From Devosia salina (GTDB lineage Bacteria; Pseudomonadota; Alphaproteobacteria; Rhizobiales; Devosiaceae), in the NCBI RefSeq assembly GCF_019504385.1, contig NZ_CP080590.1, forward strand, positions 1,344,001 through 1,408,000: a stretch of DNA of 64,000 nucleotides. Reading direction: 5' to 3'. The stretch's first letter is position 1. Every line of letters begins with the position of its first letter. The notes below the pieces were generated by a model that made no database searches, was not told where the DNA came from, and was given only the letters and a program-made list of their open reading frames with translations. The position numbers and the translations under genes are program-made. Positions 15,344 through 23,959 of this stretch are shown here, piece after piece.

Positions 15344-16801
15344 TTATGGCTCCAGTCCGTATCCGAGAAGGAAATTGCGCACGCCCAGCCCTTCGCAATC
15401 CGCGGCGCTGGAAGCGAAATGGGTGCGGGTTCTGGTCGAGAGGCATTGATAGACCGGCACCGACCCCGGCTGTTCACGGGCAAACAACCACCCCGCAGTT
15501 CGCTCGTGGACGTAGCCGGTGGCTGCGCATTGGGCCGCCTCGGCCAGAATGTGGTCCACCCGCCCCCCCACATCCTTCGCGCATTCGACAAACTTTATGC
15601 TGGCTTGGCTGTCCGGCGCGCGCGTCAGCATATGCGCAACGACCGCGTCCTCATGGTAGGTGGCGCGATCGCCCGTCAGCGGGGACGTCGAGGTAACGAA
15701 ACCACCCTGCGCGGGATCAGACCAGCGGGTCAGGGCCACACCCGCCTGGACCGGCAGCGGCGCGTCTTCCTCGGTCAGGCTTACCTCCCGCAGGACGAGA
15801 TAGCGGCTCTCGAAGCCGAGACCGGCCGGCACATAGAGATAGGCCAGCAGGAAGCTGTTGCCGAGCGTATTGCCGCCATTCTCAGGGTTGAGGAAGGTGG
15901 CATAGGCGAGCAGGTCCGTGGCGGCCGGCCGCTCCCAGTCTGCGCCGTCGATCGGCAGCAGCGGCTCATCGAGATCGACGAAACTGACCTTGTCAGCGGA
16001 TAGGGAGAGGCGTAGCCCCCCGAACCATGGATCCGTCGCTACCGCAGCCACCCAGCCCGGTGCTTCGAGATAGCCGGCACCGGTGCCGACAAACCCGATG
16101 GCCGTGGCATCACCGCCCAGCCCGGGCGTGCTCCAGGCCTCGTCATGATATTTGCGCCACTCGGTCGGCTCGCTGATCGGGGCCCGCGCCGCGATGGTCT
16201 GCCAATCGGAATTGCGCAGGCAGTAAGCGTAGTAGTAGCCGTCATGGCCATCGACCAACGAGCAGTCGCCTTCGCCAGTGACCGTGCCCGGCCGGGGTGT
16301 GTCGGTCCCGGTGATGACGGTTCCGAGATCGGTCCAGCTCAGGCCGTCATCGGTGGACCGGGCCAGCGCCATGGACTTGTCGGTTTGCCCCTGGTCGTAA
16401 TCACACTGCCGCTCCTGATGCACGAACCCCAGGACCGCGCCTTCGGTGCGCCGGGCCGTCGTCAGCCAGCGTCCGCAATCATTGATGCTCCCGGCGCCCC
16501 CGGGCTCCAGCACGGCACGTCTCGGACCATTCAGGTCGAAGAGATCGGGCCCGTCGATGGCATAGGTGGCGCCATTGGCACTGAACCCGCGGAACGTCCC
16601 GTCGGGCAGCTTCAGCGCGGAAAACGCAGCGTCGATTTCGTCCGGAAAGGGGCCCCGAACCACGGTCGGCGGCCCGACCCGGACACGCAGGCAATCCACG
16701 CAAATGGGGTTCTCCGCGCTGCGCGCACCGCTTGCCATGGCCATTCCGATGATGGCCATGACAAGGACGCCGGCGGTGCGGAACCGAAGACCTGCCATCA
16801 T
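15344..16801 (-). CDS. Secreted Asp-box protein of the EPS cluster, unknown function
   Basis: 485-residue exported protein. Signal peptide about residues 1-29 (LVMAIIGMAMASGARSA-E). One clear Asp-box (ARSTDDGLSWTDLG, about residue 147), typical of sialidase-like beta-propellers. The C-terminal about 90 residues (ASIKFVECAKD... GYVHERTAGWLFAREQ... NFLLGYGLEP) hold two similar half-repeats with Cys pairs, resembling the DUF5648-type lectin-like module. The core may be a propeller hydrolase or lyase, but I cannot identify catalytic residues. It lies 2 bases before the Wzy-like gene and 5 bases after the WcaJ-like gene, so a role in modifying or anchoring the polysaccharide is likely. Confidence 0.75.
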   Translation of the reverse strand: MMAGLRFRTAGVLVMAIIGMAMASGARSAENPICVDCLRVRVGPPTVVRGPFPDEIDAAFSALKLPDGTFRGFSANGATYAIDGPDLFDLNGPRRAVLEPGGAGSINDCGRWLTTARRTEGAVLGFVHQERQCDYDQGQTDKSMALARSTDDGLSWTDLGTVITGTDTPRPGTVTGEGDCSLVDGHDGYYYAYCLRNSDWQTIAARAPISEPTEWRKYHDEAWSTPGLGGDATAIGFVGTGAGYLEAPGWVAAVATDPWFGGLRLSLSADKVSFVDLDEPLLPIDGADWERPAATDLLAYATFLNPENGGNTLGNSFLLAYLYVPAGLGFESRYLVLREVSLTEEDAPLPVQAGVALTRWSDPAQGGFVTSTSPLTGDRATYHEDAVVAHMLTRAPDSQASIKFVECAKDVGGRVDHILAEAAQCAATGYVHERTAGWLFAREQPGSVPVYQCLSTRTRTHFASSAADCEGLGVRNFLLGYGLEP

Positions 16802-16806
16802 CCGGC

Positions 16807-18354
16807 CTAGTAGGCGTTTTCGGTATTGAGCAGGCGGATCGGTGTCATCACCACGATGTAGAGATCGAGCAGGATGGACCAGTGCTCGATATAATAGAGA
16901 TCGTGGTTCACGCGCTGCATGATCTTTTCGATCGTGTCGGTCTCGCCGCGCCAGCCATTGATCTGGGCCCAGCCGGTCATGCCCGGCTTGACGCGATGGC
17001 GCGCAAAATAGCCCTCGACCGCCTCATAATAGAGCTGGTTGGCGGCCTTGGCCTGCAAAGCGTGAGGGCGGGGGCCGACGATCGACAACTCCCCCTTGAG
17101 CACGTTGAACAATTGCGGCAGCTCGTCGATCGAGGTCTTGCGGATGAACCTGCCGACGCGGGTCACGCGCGGGTCCCCCTTGGTGACCAGCTTGGCTGCC
17201 CCCGTGTCCAGCATGTCGGTCCGCATCGAGCGGAACTTGTAGATGCGGATCAGCTCATTGTTGAAGCCGTGGCGCGGCTGCACGAAGAAGACCGGCCCCC
17301 GACTCTCGATCTTGATGGCGATGGCCGTCACCAGCATCACCGGTGACAGAAGGATCAGTGCGGTCAGCGCAACGACCTTGTCGAAGATCCACTTGAAAAT
17401 CAGGTTCCAGTCCGAGATCGGGCGGTCGGCCATATCGAGCACCGGCAGGTCCCCGACATAGGAATAGGCCCGCTCGGTGAAACGCAGCTTGCTCATATGG
17501 GCCGACAGGCGGATGTCGACAGGCAGCACCCAGAGCTGGGTCAGCATATCGAGCACACGTTTTTCGGCCGAGAGCGGCATGGAGACGATCACGAGGTCCA
17601 CTGGCGTGCGGCGCGCGAACTCGATCAGGTCCGACACCTTGCCCAGCTTGTGGCAGCCCGAGACGATTTCGGGCGAGCGTTCGCCCTCGCGGTCATCGAA
17701 CAGGCCGAGCAGGTTGATGTCCTTTTCCGAGCCGGCCTGGATCTGCTCGATCAGCAGCGCCGCATCCGCGCCGCCGCCGACGATGACCGTACGCCGCTTG
17801 AGGCGCCCTTGCGCCGTCCAGCGTAGCACCAGGCTCCGCAACAGCAGGCGATAGGCCACGAGCAGCGCCGCGCCGGAGAGGAACCAGGAGAGCAACCAGA
17901 CACGGGAGACAAGGTCCCCGGCCTTGAAAAAGAAGATGCCGACCATGAGCAGCAGCATGACACCGAGCCAGGCCCCCAGGACGCGGCCGATCTGCGAGAC
18001 GTGGGTGCGGTAGACGGTGATGCGATGGGCGCGTGCGGCGTTGAACGCGATATTGGCGACCAGAACGCTGGCGAGAATGACCGGGATATAGAAGCTGTCC
18101 TGTGGCGGCTCGACATAGAGGGCGTGAATACCGTAGCCCAGCAGCGCCAGAAGGGCGGCCTCCACGATCTGGGCAACCCCCGCGATGACCGCGCCCGAAA
18201 GCGTTGGTTCAACGGGGGCGGCGATGATCTGTTCGGCCTTGGGCGACAAACGCACGCTGCCCGCGTCGTCGTGACGGGACGCGTGCTCTTCGATGGCCTT
18301 CTGCGGGTCGACGCGATACATGGGGGCTACCGGCGCTTGTTGTTTGCGCGGCAT
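16807..18354 (-). CDS. Undecaprenyl-phosphate glucose phosphotransferase (WcaJ/PssY-like)
   Basis: About 515-residue polyprenyl glycosylphosphotransferase that transfers the first sugar-1-phosphate onto undecaprenyl phosphate at the cytoplasmic membrane. Four N-terminal hydrophobic helices (about 45-180), a CoA-binding-like domain (TVIVGGGADAALLIEQI), a further helix (KVVALTALILLSPVMLVTAI) and the C-terminal bacterial sugar transferase domain with YKFRSMRTDM, KTSIDELPQLFNVLKGELS and GPRPH. ATG 18354 was chosen; GTG 18360 and TTG 18363 are also possible, with AAAGG upstream of them. Initiating enzyme of the EPS cluster. Confidence 0.93.
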   Translation of the reverse strand: MPRKQQAPVAPMYRVDPQKAIEEHASRHDDAGSVRLSPKAEQIIAAPVEPTLSGAVIAGVAQIVEAALLALLGYGIHALYVEPPQDSFYIPVILASVLVANIAFNAARAHRITVYRTHVSQIGRVLGAWLGVMLLLMVGIFFFKAGDLVSRVWLLSWFLSGAALLVAYRLLLRSLVLRWTAQGRLKRRTVIVGGGADAALLIEQIQAGSEKDINLLGLFDDREGERSPEIVSGCHKLGKVSDLIEFARRTPVDLVIVSMPLSAEKRVLDMLTQLWVLPVDIRLSAHMSKLRFTERAYSYVGDLPVLDMADRPISDWNLIFKWIFDKVVALTALILLSPVMLVTAIAIKIESRGPVFFVQPRHGFNNELIRIYKFRSMRTDMLDTGAAKLVTKGDPRVTRVGRFIRKTSIDELPQLFNVLKGELSIVGPRPHALQAKAANQLYYEAVEGYFARHRVKPGMTGWAQINGWRGETDTIEKIMQRVNHDLYYIEHWSILLDLYIVVMTPIRLLNTENAY

Positions 18355-18402
18355 TGTCACCAAGAGACCTTTATACTCGGTGAAATCCTTATGCGCAGTC
18401 TG

Positions 18403-19524
18403 CTAGGCGGCGGCGCGATAGAGGGCCTCGATGGCGCCGGCCATCCGCGTGACGGAGAACTCCGCCGCCACATGTCCCAGGCGGGCCTGCATTTCCGCAC
18501 TGGCCCCCGCCGGATCGGCCAGGACCCCAGTCATCGCTGCGGCCAGCGCGGCCGCATCGCCGGGCGGGATCAGGCTGTCAGCCGTTGGCCCGAATATTTC
18601 TGCGATGCCGCCCACGCGGGTCGAGATCACCGGGAGCTGCGCTGCCGCGGCTTCCATCACGACATAGGGCAGGGACTCGGCGAGCGATGGCACCACCGCA
18701 TTGCGGCCCATGGCAAAGACCTCGCGGGCCGGCTGTGAGCCGACCAGCATCACTCTGTCTGTCAGTCCCAGCTGGGCGATCCGTGCTTCCAGGGCCATGC
18801 GATCGGGTCCGTCGCCGGCCATGACCAGGCTGGCGGGCCTGCCATCCGGCCTGGTCACCTGCGCCAGCGCCTCCACCAGCGGAAAGATGCCCTTGAGGTC
18901 GCGCAATTCGCCGACGAACACGAAGTCGGCCGCGTCGGGGCCGGGGGGCACGGGCACGAATTCTTCGGGACGCAGGCCGTTGTGAATGACGGTACTGTGG
19001 CAGGTGGGCGTGCCGATCAGTGCCGAATACGTCTTCTGCGCATAAGCGCTTTCGAAGATGATCGTCGATGTCTTCCGCATGAGCTGGCGCTCGATGCGAT
19101 GAAATATCCGCCCTGAGGCCTTGCTGGCGGGGAAATGCAACACGCCGCCATGCGGTGTGTAGAAGACCTTGGCCTTGCTGCCGCCCAATGCTGCGAGCCG
19201 GGCGTAGAACCCGCCCTTGGCGCCATGGCCGTGCAGGATGTCGATGTCGAGCTTGCGGGCGAGCGCGCTGACCGCGAATGGGGTCGAAAGATCGCCCCGT
19301 CCGAACAGCCGCGGCATGGCAAAGCGATGGATACCCAGCACGGCATCGGAACCGAGTGCGGACAGCAGCCGCTCGGTTTGCGCGTCATTGGCGAGGCTAT
19401 CGACGACGATGCCAACGCTATGGCCCTCGGCGGCCAGTGCGCGGGTCAGGTCCGCAACGTGCCGGAACAGCCCGCCAACCGGTGCCCGCAAGACCTGCAA
19501 CACACGGAAGCCGTCGCCACCCAC
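18403..19524 (-). CDS. Glycosyltransferase family 4 (GT-B)
   Basis: 373-residue GT-B glycosyltransferase. N-terminal VLQVLRAPVGGLFRHVADLT is the typical acceptor-side start (GG-x(3)-HV-x(2)-L); C-terminal VFVGELRDLKGIFPLVEAL and the nucleotide-sugar binding EX7E-like region PSLAESLPYVVMEAAAAQLP (about 280-300) are clear. GTG start 2 bases after the stop of the Wza-like gene. It is the only cytoplasmic glycosyltransferase of the cluster, so the repeat unit is either very short or completed by enzymes encoded elsewhere. Confidence 0.9.
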   Translation of the reverse strand: MGGDGFRVLQVLRAPVGGLFRHVADLTRALAAEGHSVGIVVDSLANDAQTERLLSALGSDAVLGIHRFAMPRLFGRGDLSTPFAVSALARKLDIDILHGHGAKGGFYARLAALGGSKAKVFYTPHGGVLHFPASKASGRIFHRIERQLMRKTSTIIFESAYAQKTYSALIGTPTCHSTVIHNGLRPEEFVPVPPGPDAADFVFVGELRDLKGIFPLVEALAQVTRPDGRPASLVMAGDGPDRMALEARIAQLGLTDRVMLVGSQPAREVFAMGRNAVVPSLAESLPYVVMEAAAAQLPVISTRVGGIAEIFGPTADSLIPPGDAAALAAAMTGVLADPAGASAEMQARLGHVAAEFSVTRMAGAIEALYRAAA

Positions 19525-19526
19525 CT

Positions 19527-20078
19527 CTAGAACCAGCGTTCCTGCACGACGATCGTGTCGCCCGGGAAGATCGGGAAGTCGAGGTCGACGGCGCCCTTGA
19601 CCATTTCGCTGCCCTGGCGGCGATAGACGACGGCACGTCCGCGATCGGCGGTCTCGGTATAGCCGCCAGCGGTGCTGATCGCTGCGCGCACTGTCATGCC
19701 ATAGACATAGGGGAACTGCCCTGCAGTCTTGACCTCGCCCTGGATGTAGAACGGACGGTACTGGTCGATTTCCACGGCCACATCGGGATTGCGCATATAG
19801 CCATTGGCAAGGGCCCGAGCCAGGCGCTGTGCCGCGTCCTCGGTCGTTCCGCCGCGAACCGGCACCGGCCCGACCAGCGGGAAGGCCACGGCGCCATTGT
19901 CATCGACCTTGTAGGTCTTGCTCAGTTCAGCATCGCCATAGACGCTGACCCGCACGATATCGCCGGTGTCGAGTAGATAGGGCCCCTTGGTGTCCACCAT
20001 GTAGGTGGTGGGCCGCGTGGTGGCGCAGCCGGTCAGAACCAGGGACAGGAGGACAGTGATAAGGGCAAGCCAGCGCAT
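19527..20078 (-). CDS. Polysaccharide export lipoprotein (Wza/ExoF-like)
   Basis: 183-residue outer-membrane export protein. Lipoprotein signal with lipobox LTGC (Cys18), then the polysaccharide export domain (YLLDTGDIVRVSVYGDAELS) and one SLBB-like segment (IQGEVKTAGQFPYVYGMTVR). Shorter than E. coli Wza (about 380), as is common in alphaproteobacteria, and lacking the C-terminal barrel helix. First gene of the leftward EPS operon, divergent from the co-polymerase gene with 151 bases between. Confidence 0.92.
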   Translation of the reverse strand: MRWLALITVLLSLVLTGCATTRPTTYMVDTKGPYLLDTGDIVRVSVYGDAELSKTYKVDDNGAVAFPLVGPVPVRGGTTEDAAQRLARALANGYMRNPDVAVEIDQYRPFYIQGEVKTAGQFPYVYGMTVRAAISTAGGYTETADRGRAVVYRRQGSEMVKGAVDLDFPIFPGDTIVVQERWF

Positions 20079-20229
20079 GAGAATCCCGCGCGTTTGAGTT
20101 GCGTGCAGTCTGGTTCGGCATGATTAAAATTTTGCTTACGCCCGGCCCCTTCACTGGCGAAATGCATGAGCGATTAACCCAATATTGACCTTGAAAGGCG
20201 TAATCATTTCTCAGAATTGAGGGAGCGCC

Positions 20230-22596
20230 ATGGCCTACGACCTGCCAGCAACTGACGATGCGCGGATTGATGTTTCCGCCTTGTTATCGGCCATCGTCCG
20301 GCGCATTCCGCGCATTCTGGTCGTGACGCTCGGGCTGCTGGCCATCACCTTCGTAGTGCTGATGTTTCAGCCGCGTCTTTATGAGTCTTCGGCCTCCATC
20401 CTCGTCGAGGATCGGTCCAATCCCTATGTCCGGGCGTCCAACGAGCAGGCGCCCAGTTCGTCCGCCGGCGATGTCGGCGTGGTCTCCAGCCAGATCGAAT
20501 TGCTCAAGTCCCGCGATACGCTGCTGGGTGTCATCGACCAGCTCGACCTGCGCTCCAATCCCGAATTCAACGGCGCTGCCTCGGGTTTTTCGCCGCTGGG
20601 CATGATCATGCAATTAGCAGGGCGCCGCACGGCCACGCCCGATAGTGTCGACGAGACGGTGCTCAAGACGCTCTATGAGCGCCTGGACGTGGCGCAGGAA
20701 CGTGATTCGCGCGTCATTTCGGTCAGTGTCAGCACCACCGATCCGGCGCTCTCGGCCAAGATCGCCAATGCCGTTGCCGCCGCGCATGTGGCCCGCCGTG
20801 CCCAGCTCTCCATTTCCGATACCGTCGATGCCTCGGGCTGGCTGCGCGAGGAGATCGAGCGCCTCCGCGTCTCCGTGCAGGAGGCCGAGTCGGCCGTCGC
20901 CGATTTCAAGGTCAACAATGACCTCTTCACCGGCCAGAACAACACCAGCCTGCTCGACCAGCAGCTGTCCAGTATTTCTGGCCAGATCACCGAATCGCAG
21001 CAGCGCAAGAACGCGGCCCTGTCGCGCGCCTCCCTCATTCGGGGGTTGATCGAGCGCGGCCAGCCGATCGAAGGCGTGGCCGATGTACAGGATTCGGTGG
21101 TCATCCAGCGCCTGAGCGAGGAAAAGGCGCGCCTGCAGGGTGAAAAGGCCCAGCGTTCCGCAACGCTCCTGGCCAACCACCCGACCATCCGTGCGCTCAA
21201 CGCGCAGATCGCCGAACTCGACAACCAGATTCGCATCGAGGGCGCGCGCGTGGCCCAGTCGCTGGAAGCCGAGGCGCAGATCGAGGCCGATCTGGAAGCC
21301 TCGCTCCAGGCCGATCTGGCCCGCGCCAAGTCGAGCGCCTCGCTGGCCACCCGCGACACGGTCAGCCTCGATAGCCTGGAGCGCGAGGCCAAGGCCCAAC
21401 GCGACCTGCTCGAAGCCTATCTCTTGCGGTTCAACGAAGCCTCGACCCGCGTCGACACCAATTCCGCTCTGCCCGACGTGCGCGTCGTCTCGGTCGCGGC
21501 CCCCTCGGTGACCCCGGCATCGCCCAAGACCTCGATGATCATGATCGGCGTGGGCGTCGTGTCGGTGATCCTGCAGATCGGGGCGGTGGCCTTTGGCGAG
21601 CTGATGTCCGGTCGCGCCCTAGTGCCGGTCGCGCGCAACGTGAACACCACCGACGACCTGGGCGCAGAGCCCTTCGATGCCGACGAGCTTGAACCCGATC
21701 AGCGCTGGGAAACGCGTGAGGAGGATGTCGAAACCGAACCCGTGGTCGAGGCCGTCGTCGTGCCGGTGGCGTCCGAGGTCGATGCGGTGGACGACGTCAT
21801 TGAGGAAGCCCCGGCATCCGACGAGACCCTGGAAGAGGTGCTGTCCCGCTTTGCCTCGGTTGGAACGTCCCCCGAGATCGACGCTGAGACGAGCCCATCC
21901 ATAACCGACCCGGCGCTGGCCGCGACGGGTGCAATGGATGATGCCGACGACGGGCGCGACGCGCAGGCCGAGGCATTCGAGGCGATCCGCGCAATCAGGG
22001 AGCGCGCGCCGACGCCCGCATCGGGCAAACCGGCCCCCCGTCCATCCGGCGCGGTGGTGCGCCATGCCGATCTCGTTTCCGACCTCGTGCTCGGCCGTAC
22101 GCATCTCTTGCTGCTGGCAGACCACGATACGGGCCGGGCCAGCCCGGTTCTGGCCGAGGACCTGATCGGCATCGCCATCGGCAAGGGGCTGAGCGTCGCC
22201 CTGGTCGATGCCGGTACCGGCCGGCGCACCGATACGCCCGGCCTGAGCGATCTCAGCACAGGCGATGCCAGCTTTGGCGACGTGGTGCAGAAATCCGCCG
22301 ACAACGGCTTTGCCGAAGTGACCTGGGGGCAGGGGGGCGCCATAAATCGCCGCTCCAGCCGTCCGGCTACCCTGGTCGAGGCGCTCGGGGACATCTACGA
22401 GGTGGTGGTGGTGCTGACCGGCCAGGTGGGCCGCAATTCAAGCCTCGATGTTTTCGCCGAGCTGGGCGGTCGCATCGTTCTGGTGGCCGATGATGAGGCC
22501 GAGATGGAACGGGCCGAGTCGGCGCGCCGGGCGCTCGAAGATGCCGGTCTCGACCGCGTCGAAATCACGGCTCTCACGGACTCGGTTGCGGCCTAG
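20230..22596 (+). CDS. Wzc/GumC-type polysaccharide co-polymerase with degenerate kinase domain
   Basis: 788-residue inner-membrane protein. Wzz domain with the first helix at about residues 32-52, a long periplasmic coiled coil (about 180-400), second helix MIMIGVGVVSVILQIGAVAF (about 436-455), then an acidic linker (about 460-610) and a C-terminal Rossmann-like domain where BY-kinases have their ATPase. The C-terminal domain begins LVLGRTHLLLLADHDTG; I find no Walker A (GxxxxGKT/S), no DxDxR-type A' motif and no Tyr-rich tail, so it looks like a pseudokinase. It should control chain length and link polymerase to the Wza-like exporter. The deacetylase gene follows after 15 bases. Confidence 0.85.
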   Translation: MAYDLPATDDARIDVSALLSAIVRRIPRILVVTLGLLAITFVVLMFQPRLYESSASILVEDRSNPYVRASNEQAPSSSAGDVGVVSSQIELLKSRDTLLGVIDQLDLRSNPEFNGAASGFSPLGMIMQLAGRRTATPDSVDETVLKTLYERLDVAQERDSRVISVSVSTTDPALSAKIANAVAAAHVARRAQLSISDTVDASGWLREEIERLRVSVQEAESAVADFKVNNDLFTGQNNTSLLDQQLSSISGQITESQQRKNAALSRASLIRGLIERGQPIEGVADVQDSVVIQRLSEEKARLQGEKAQRSATLLANHPTIRALNAQIAELDNQIRIEGARVAQSLEAEAQIEADLEASLQADLARAKSSASLATRDTVSLDSLEREAKAQRDLLEAYLLRFNEASTRVDTNSALPDVRVVSVAAPSVTPASPKTSMIMIGVGVVSVILQIGAVAFGELMSGRALVPVARNVNTTDDLGAEPFDADELEPDQRWETREEDVETEPVVEAVVVPVASEVDAVDDVIEEAPASDETLEEVLSRFASVGTSPEIDAETSPSITDPALAATGAMDDADDGRDAQAEAFEAIRAIRERAPTPASGKPAPRPSGAVVRHADLVSDLVLGRTHLLLLADHDTGRASPVLAEDLIGIAIGKGLSVALVDAGTGRRTDTPGLSDLSTGDASFGDVVQKSADNGFAEVTWGQGGAINRRSSRPATLVEALGDIYEVVVVLTGQVGRNSSLDVFAELGGRIVLVADDEAEMERAESARRALEDAGLDRVEITALTDSVAA

Positions 22597-22611
22597 CGAT
22601 GGAGAGACGGC

Positions 22612-23652
22612 ATGTCTCTGAAATATGCCGCCATCCGGGCGAGTTTCGAACTGCTCTGGCTGACGGGCATGCCAGCCCTGTTCCGGCTGCTCTCGCGTTC
22701 GCGCGGGGTTATCCTGACCCTGCATCGCGTCTTGCCCGAGGAGCCGGCCGACTTCTCGCCCAACGCCATCCTGCAGGTGCAGCCGGACTTCCTGGACTAC
22801 TGCATCGAGCGCATCCGCGACCTCGGCATCGACATCGTCAGCCTGGACGAGGCCCTGGAGCGCCTGGCGGAACCCCGCAAGGGCCGCTCATTCGTCGTGC
22901 TGACCTTCGACGACGCCTACAAGGACAATCTGCGCCACGCCCTGCCGATCCTGCGTGCCCATGAGGCGCCATTCACCCTCTATGTTCCCACGGCCTTCGT
23001 GGACGGGGTCGGGCAGCTCTGGTGGCAGGCCATCGAGGATATCATCGCCCGCCAGGAAGCGGTGGCTTTCACGGAGGACGGGGAGACCGAATATGTCGAT
23101 ACCCGTACCCTGGCCCAGAAGCGCGAGGCCTTCGACCGGCTTTACTGGCGCCTGCGAAAACTGCCCGAACCTGACCGGCTGGCGCTGCTACACGAGTTCA
23201 CTGCCGCCTATGGCTATGATCTCGACAAGCAATGCCGGGAGCTGATCATGGACTGGCAGGAATTGCGGCTGTTTGCCGGCGATCCGCTCTGCACCATCGG
23301 CGCCCACACGGTGAACCATTATGAGCTGGCCAAGCTCCCGGCGGAGCAGGCGCGATCCGAGATGAGCCAGTCCGTCGATGTCATTGAGGCCCAGTTCGGC
23401 CTGCGGCCGCAGCATTTTTCCTACCCCCTGGGTGGTCCGCTCTCCTGCGGGCCGCGGGAATTCGCCCTGGCGGCGGAACTGGGGTTTCGCACCGCGGTCA
23501 CGACGCGGCCGGGCGGTCTCTATCCGAGCCACCTTCAGAAGCTGACCGAACTGCCGCGCGTCTCGCTCAACGGTTACTTCCAGAAATCGCGCTATGTCGA
23601 TGTTTTTGCGAGCGGCGGGCTATTTACCCAACTCGGCCGGTTCATGGGCTGA
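22612..23652 (+). CDS. Polysaccharide deacetylase family protein (CE4)
   Basis: 346-residue NodB-homology protein. The catalytic TFDD motif is in VVLTFDDAYKDNLRHALPIL (about residues 100-119), and the metal-binding His pair is in IGAHTVNHYELA (about 223-234, H-x3-H), with FSYPLGG as motif 3. No clear signal peptide is visible, so the protein may be cytoplasmic or membrane-associated. It follows the co-polymerase in the same operon; the obvious role is de-N-acetylation of the exopolysaccharide or its lipid-linked precursor, which implies an N-acetylhexosamine in the repeat unit. Confidence 0.88.
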   Translation: MSLKYAAIRASFELLWLTGMPALFRLLSRSRGVILTLHRVLPEEPADFSPNAILQVQPDFLDYCIERIRDLGIDIVSLDEALERLAEPRKGRSFVVLTFDDAYKDNLRHALPILRAHEAPFTLYVPTAFVDGVGQLWWQAIEDIIARQEAVAFTEDGETEYVDTRTLAQKREAFDRLYWRLRKLPEPDRLALLHEFTAAYGYDLDKQCRELIMDWQELRLFAGDPLCTIGAHTVNHYELAKLPAEQARSEMSQSVDVIEAQFGLRPQHFSYPLGGPLSCGPREFALAAELGFRTAVTTRPGGLYPSHLQKLTELPRVSLNGYFQKSRYVDVFASGGLFTQLGRFMG

Positions 23653-23959
23653 GCACGAGCCGATCCCAGCCAGGTCATCTCTGAAATAACCCGGGTTTCG
23701 TTCGGAACCGAGGCGTCCTCCACCCGTTTGGCGGTCAGTGCCACGGGCACGACGGCGGCCTGCGCGTCGCCAGACAGCAAAGAGCGCCCGCTTCATTGAG
23801 CGGGACGAGCCCTGCGCCCAGGCGCAGCGGCCGTGGTCCTCGATAGGAGGGCTTCACATCGAGATTGAGCGCACTGCGCGGGGCCCTGTCGCACCGCCTT
23901 TGTTGCTCGCCCACAATTCGGAGTCGTCATCCGGCTCCCTCAATTTGAAGGAAGGCATG
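23653..23959. other. 307-bp non-coding leader/intergenic region
   Basis: No convincing coding sequence on either strand. It contains the EcfG-type promoter at 23704-23728, leaving an untranslated leader of about 220 bases with a possible small hairpin (GCGCCCGCTTCATTGAGCGG, near 23785). AAGGAAGG ends four bases before the chosen ATG of the next gene. Confidence 0.6.
23704..23728 (+). promoter_or_regulatory. EcfG (general stress response) type promoter
   Basis: GGAAC (23704-23708), 16 bases, CGTT (23725-23728): an exact match to the -35/-10 consensus of EcfG sigma factors of alphaproteobacteria. It points at the PRC-barrel gene 230 bases downstream. Confidence 0.65.
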
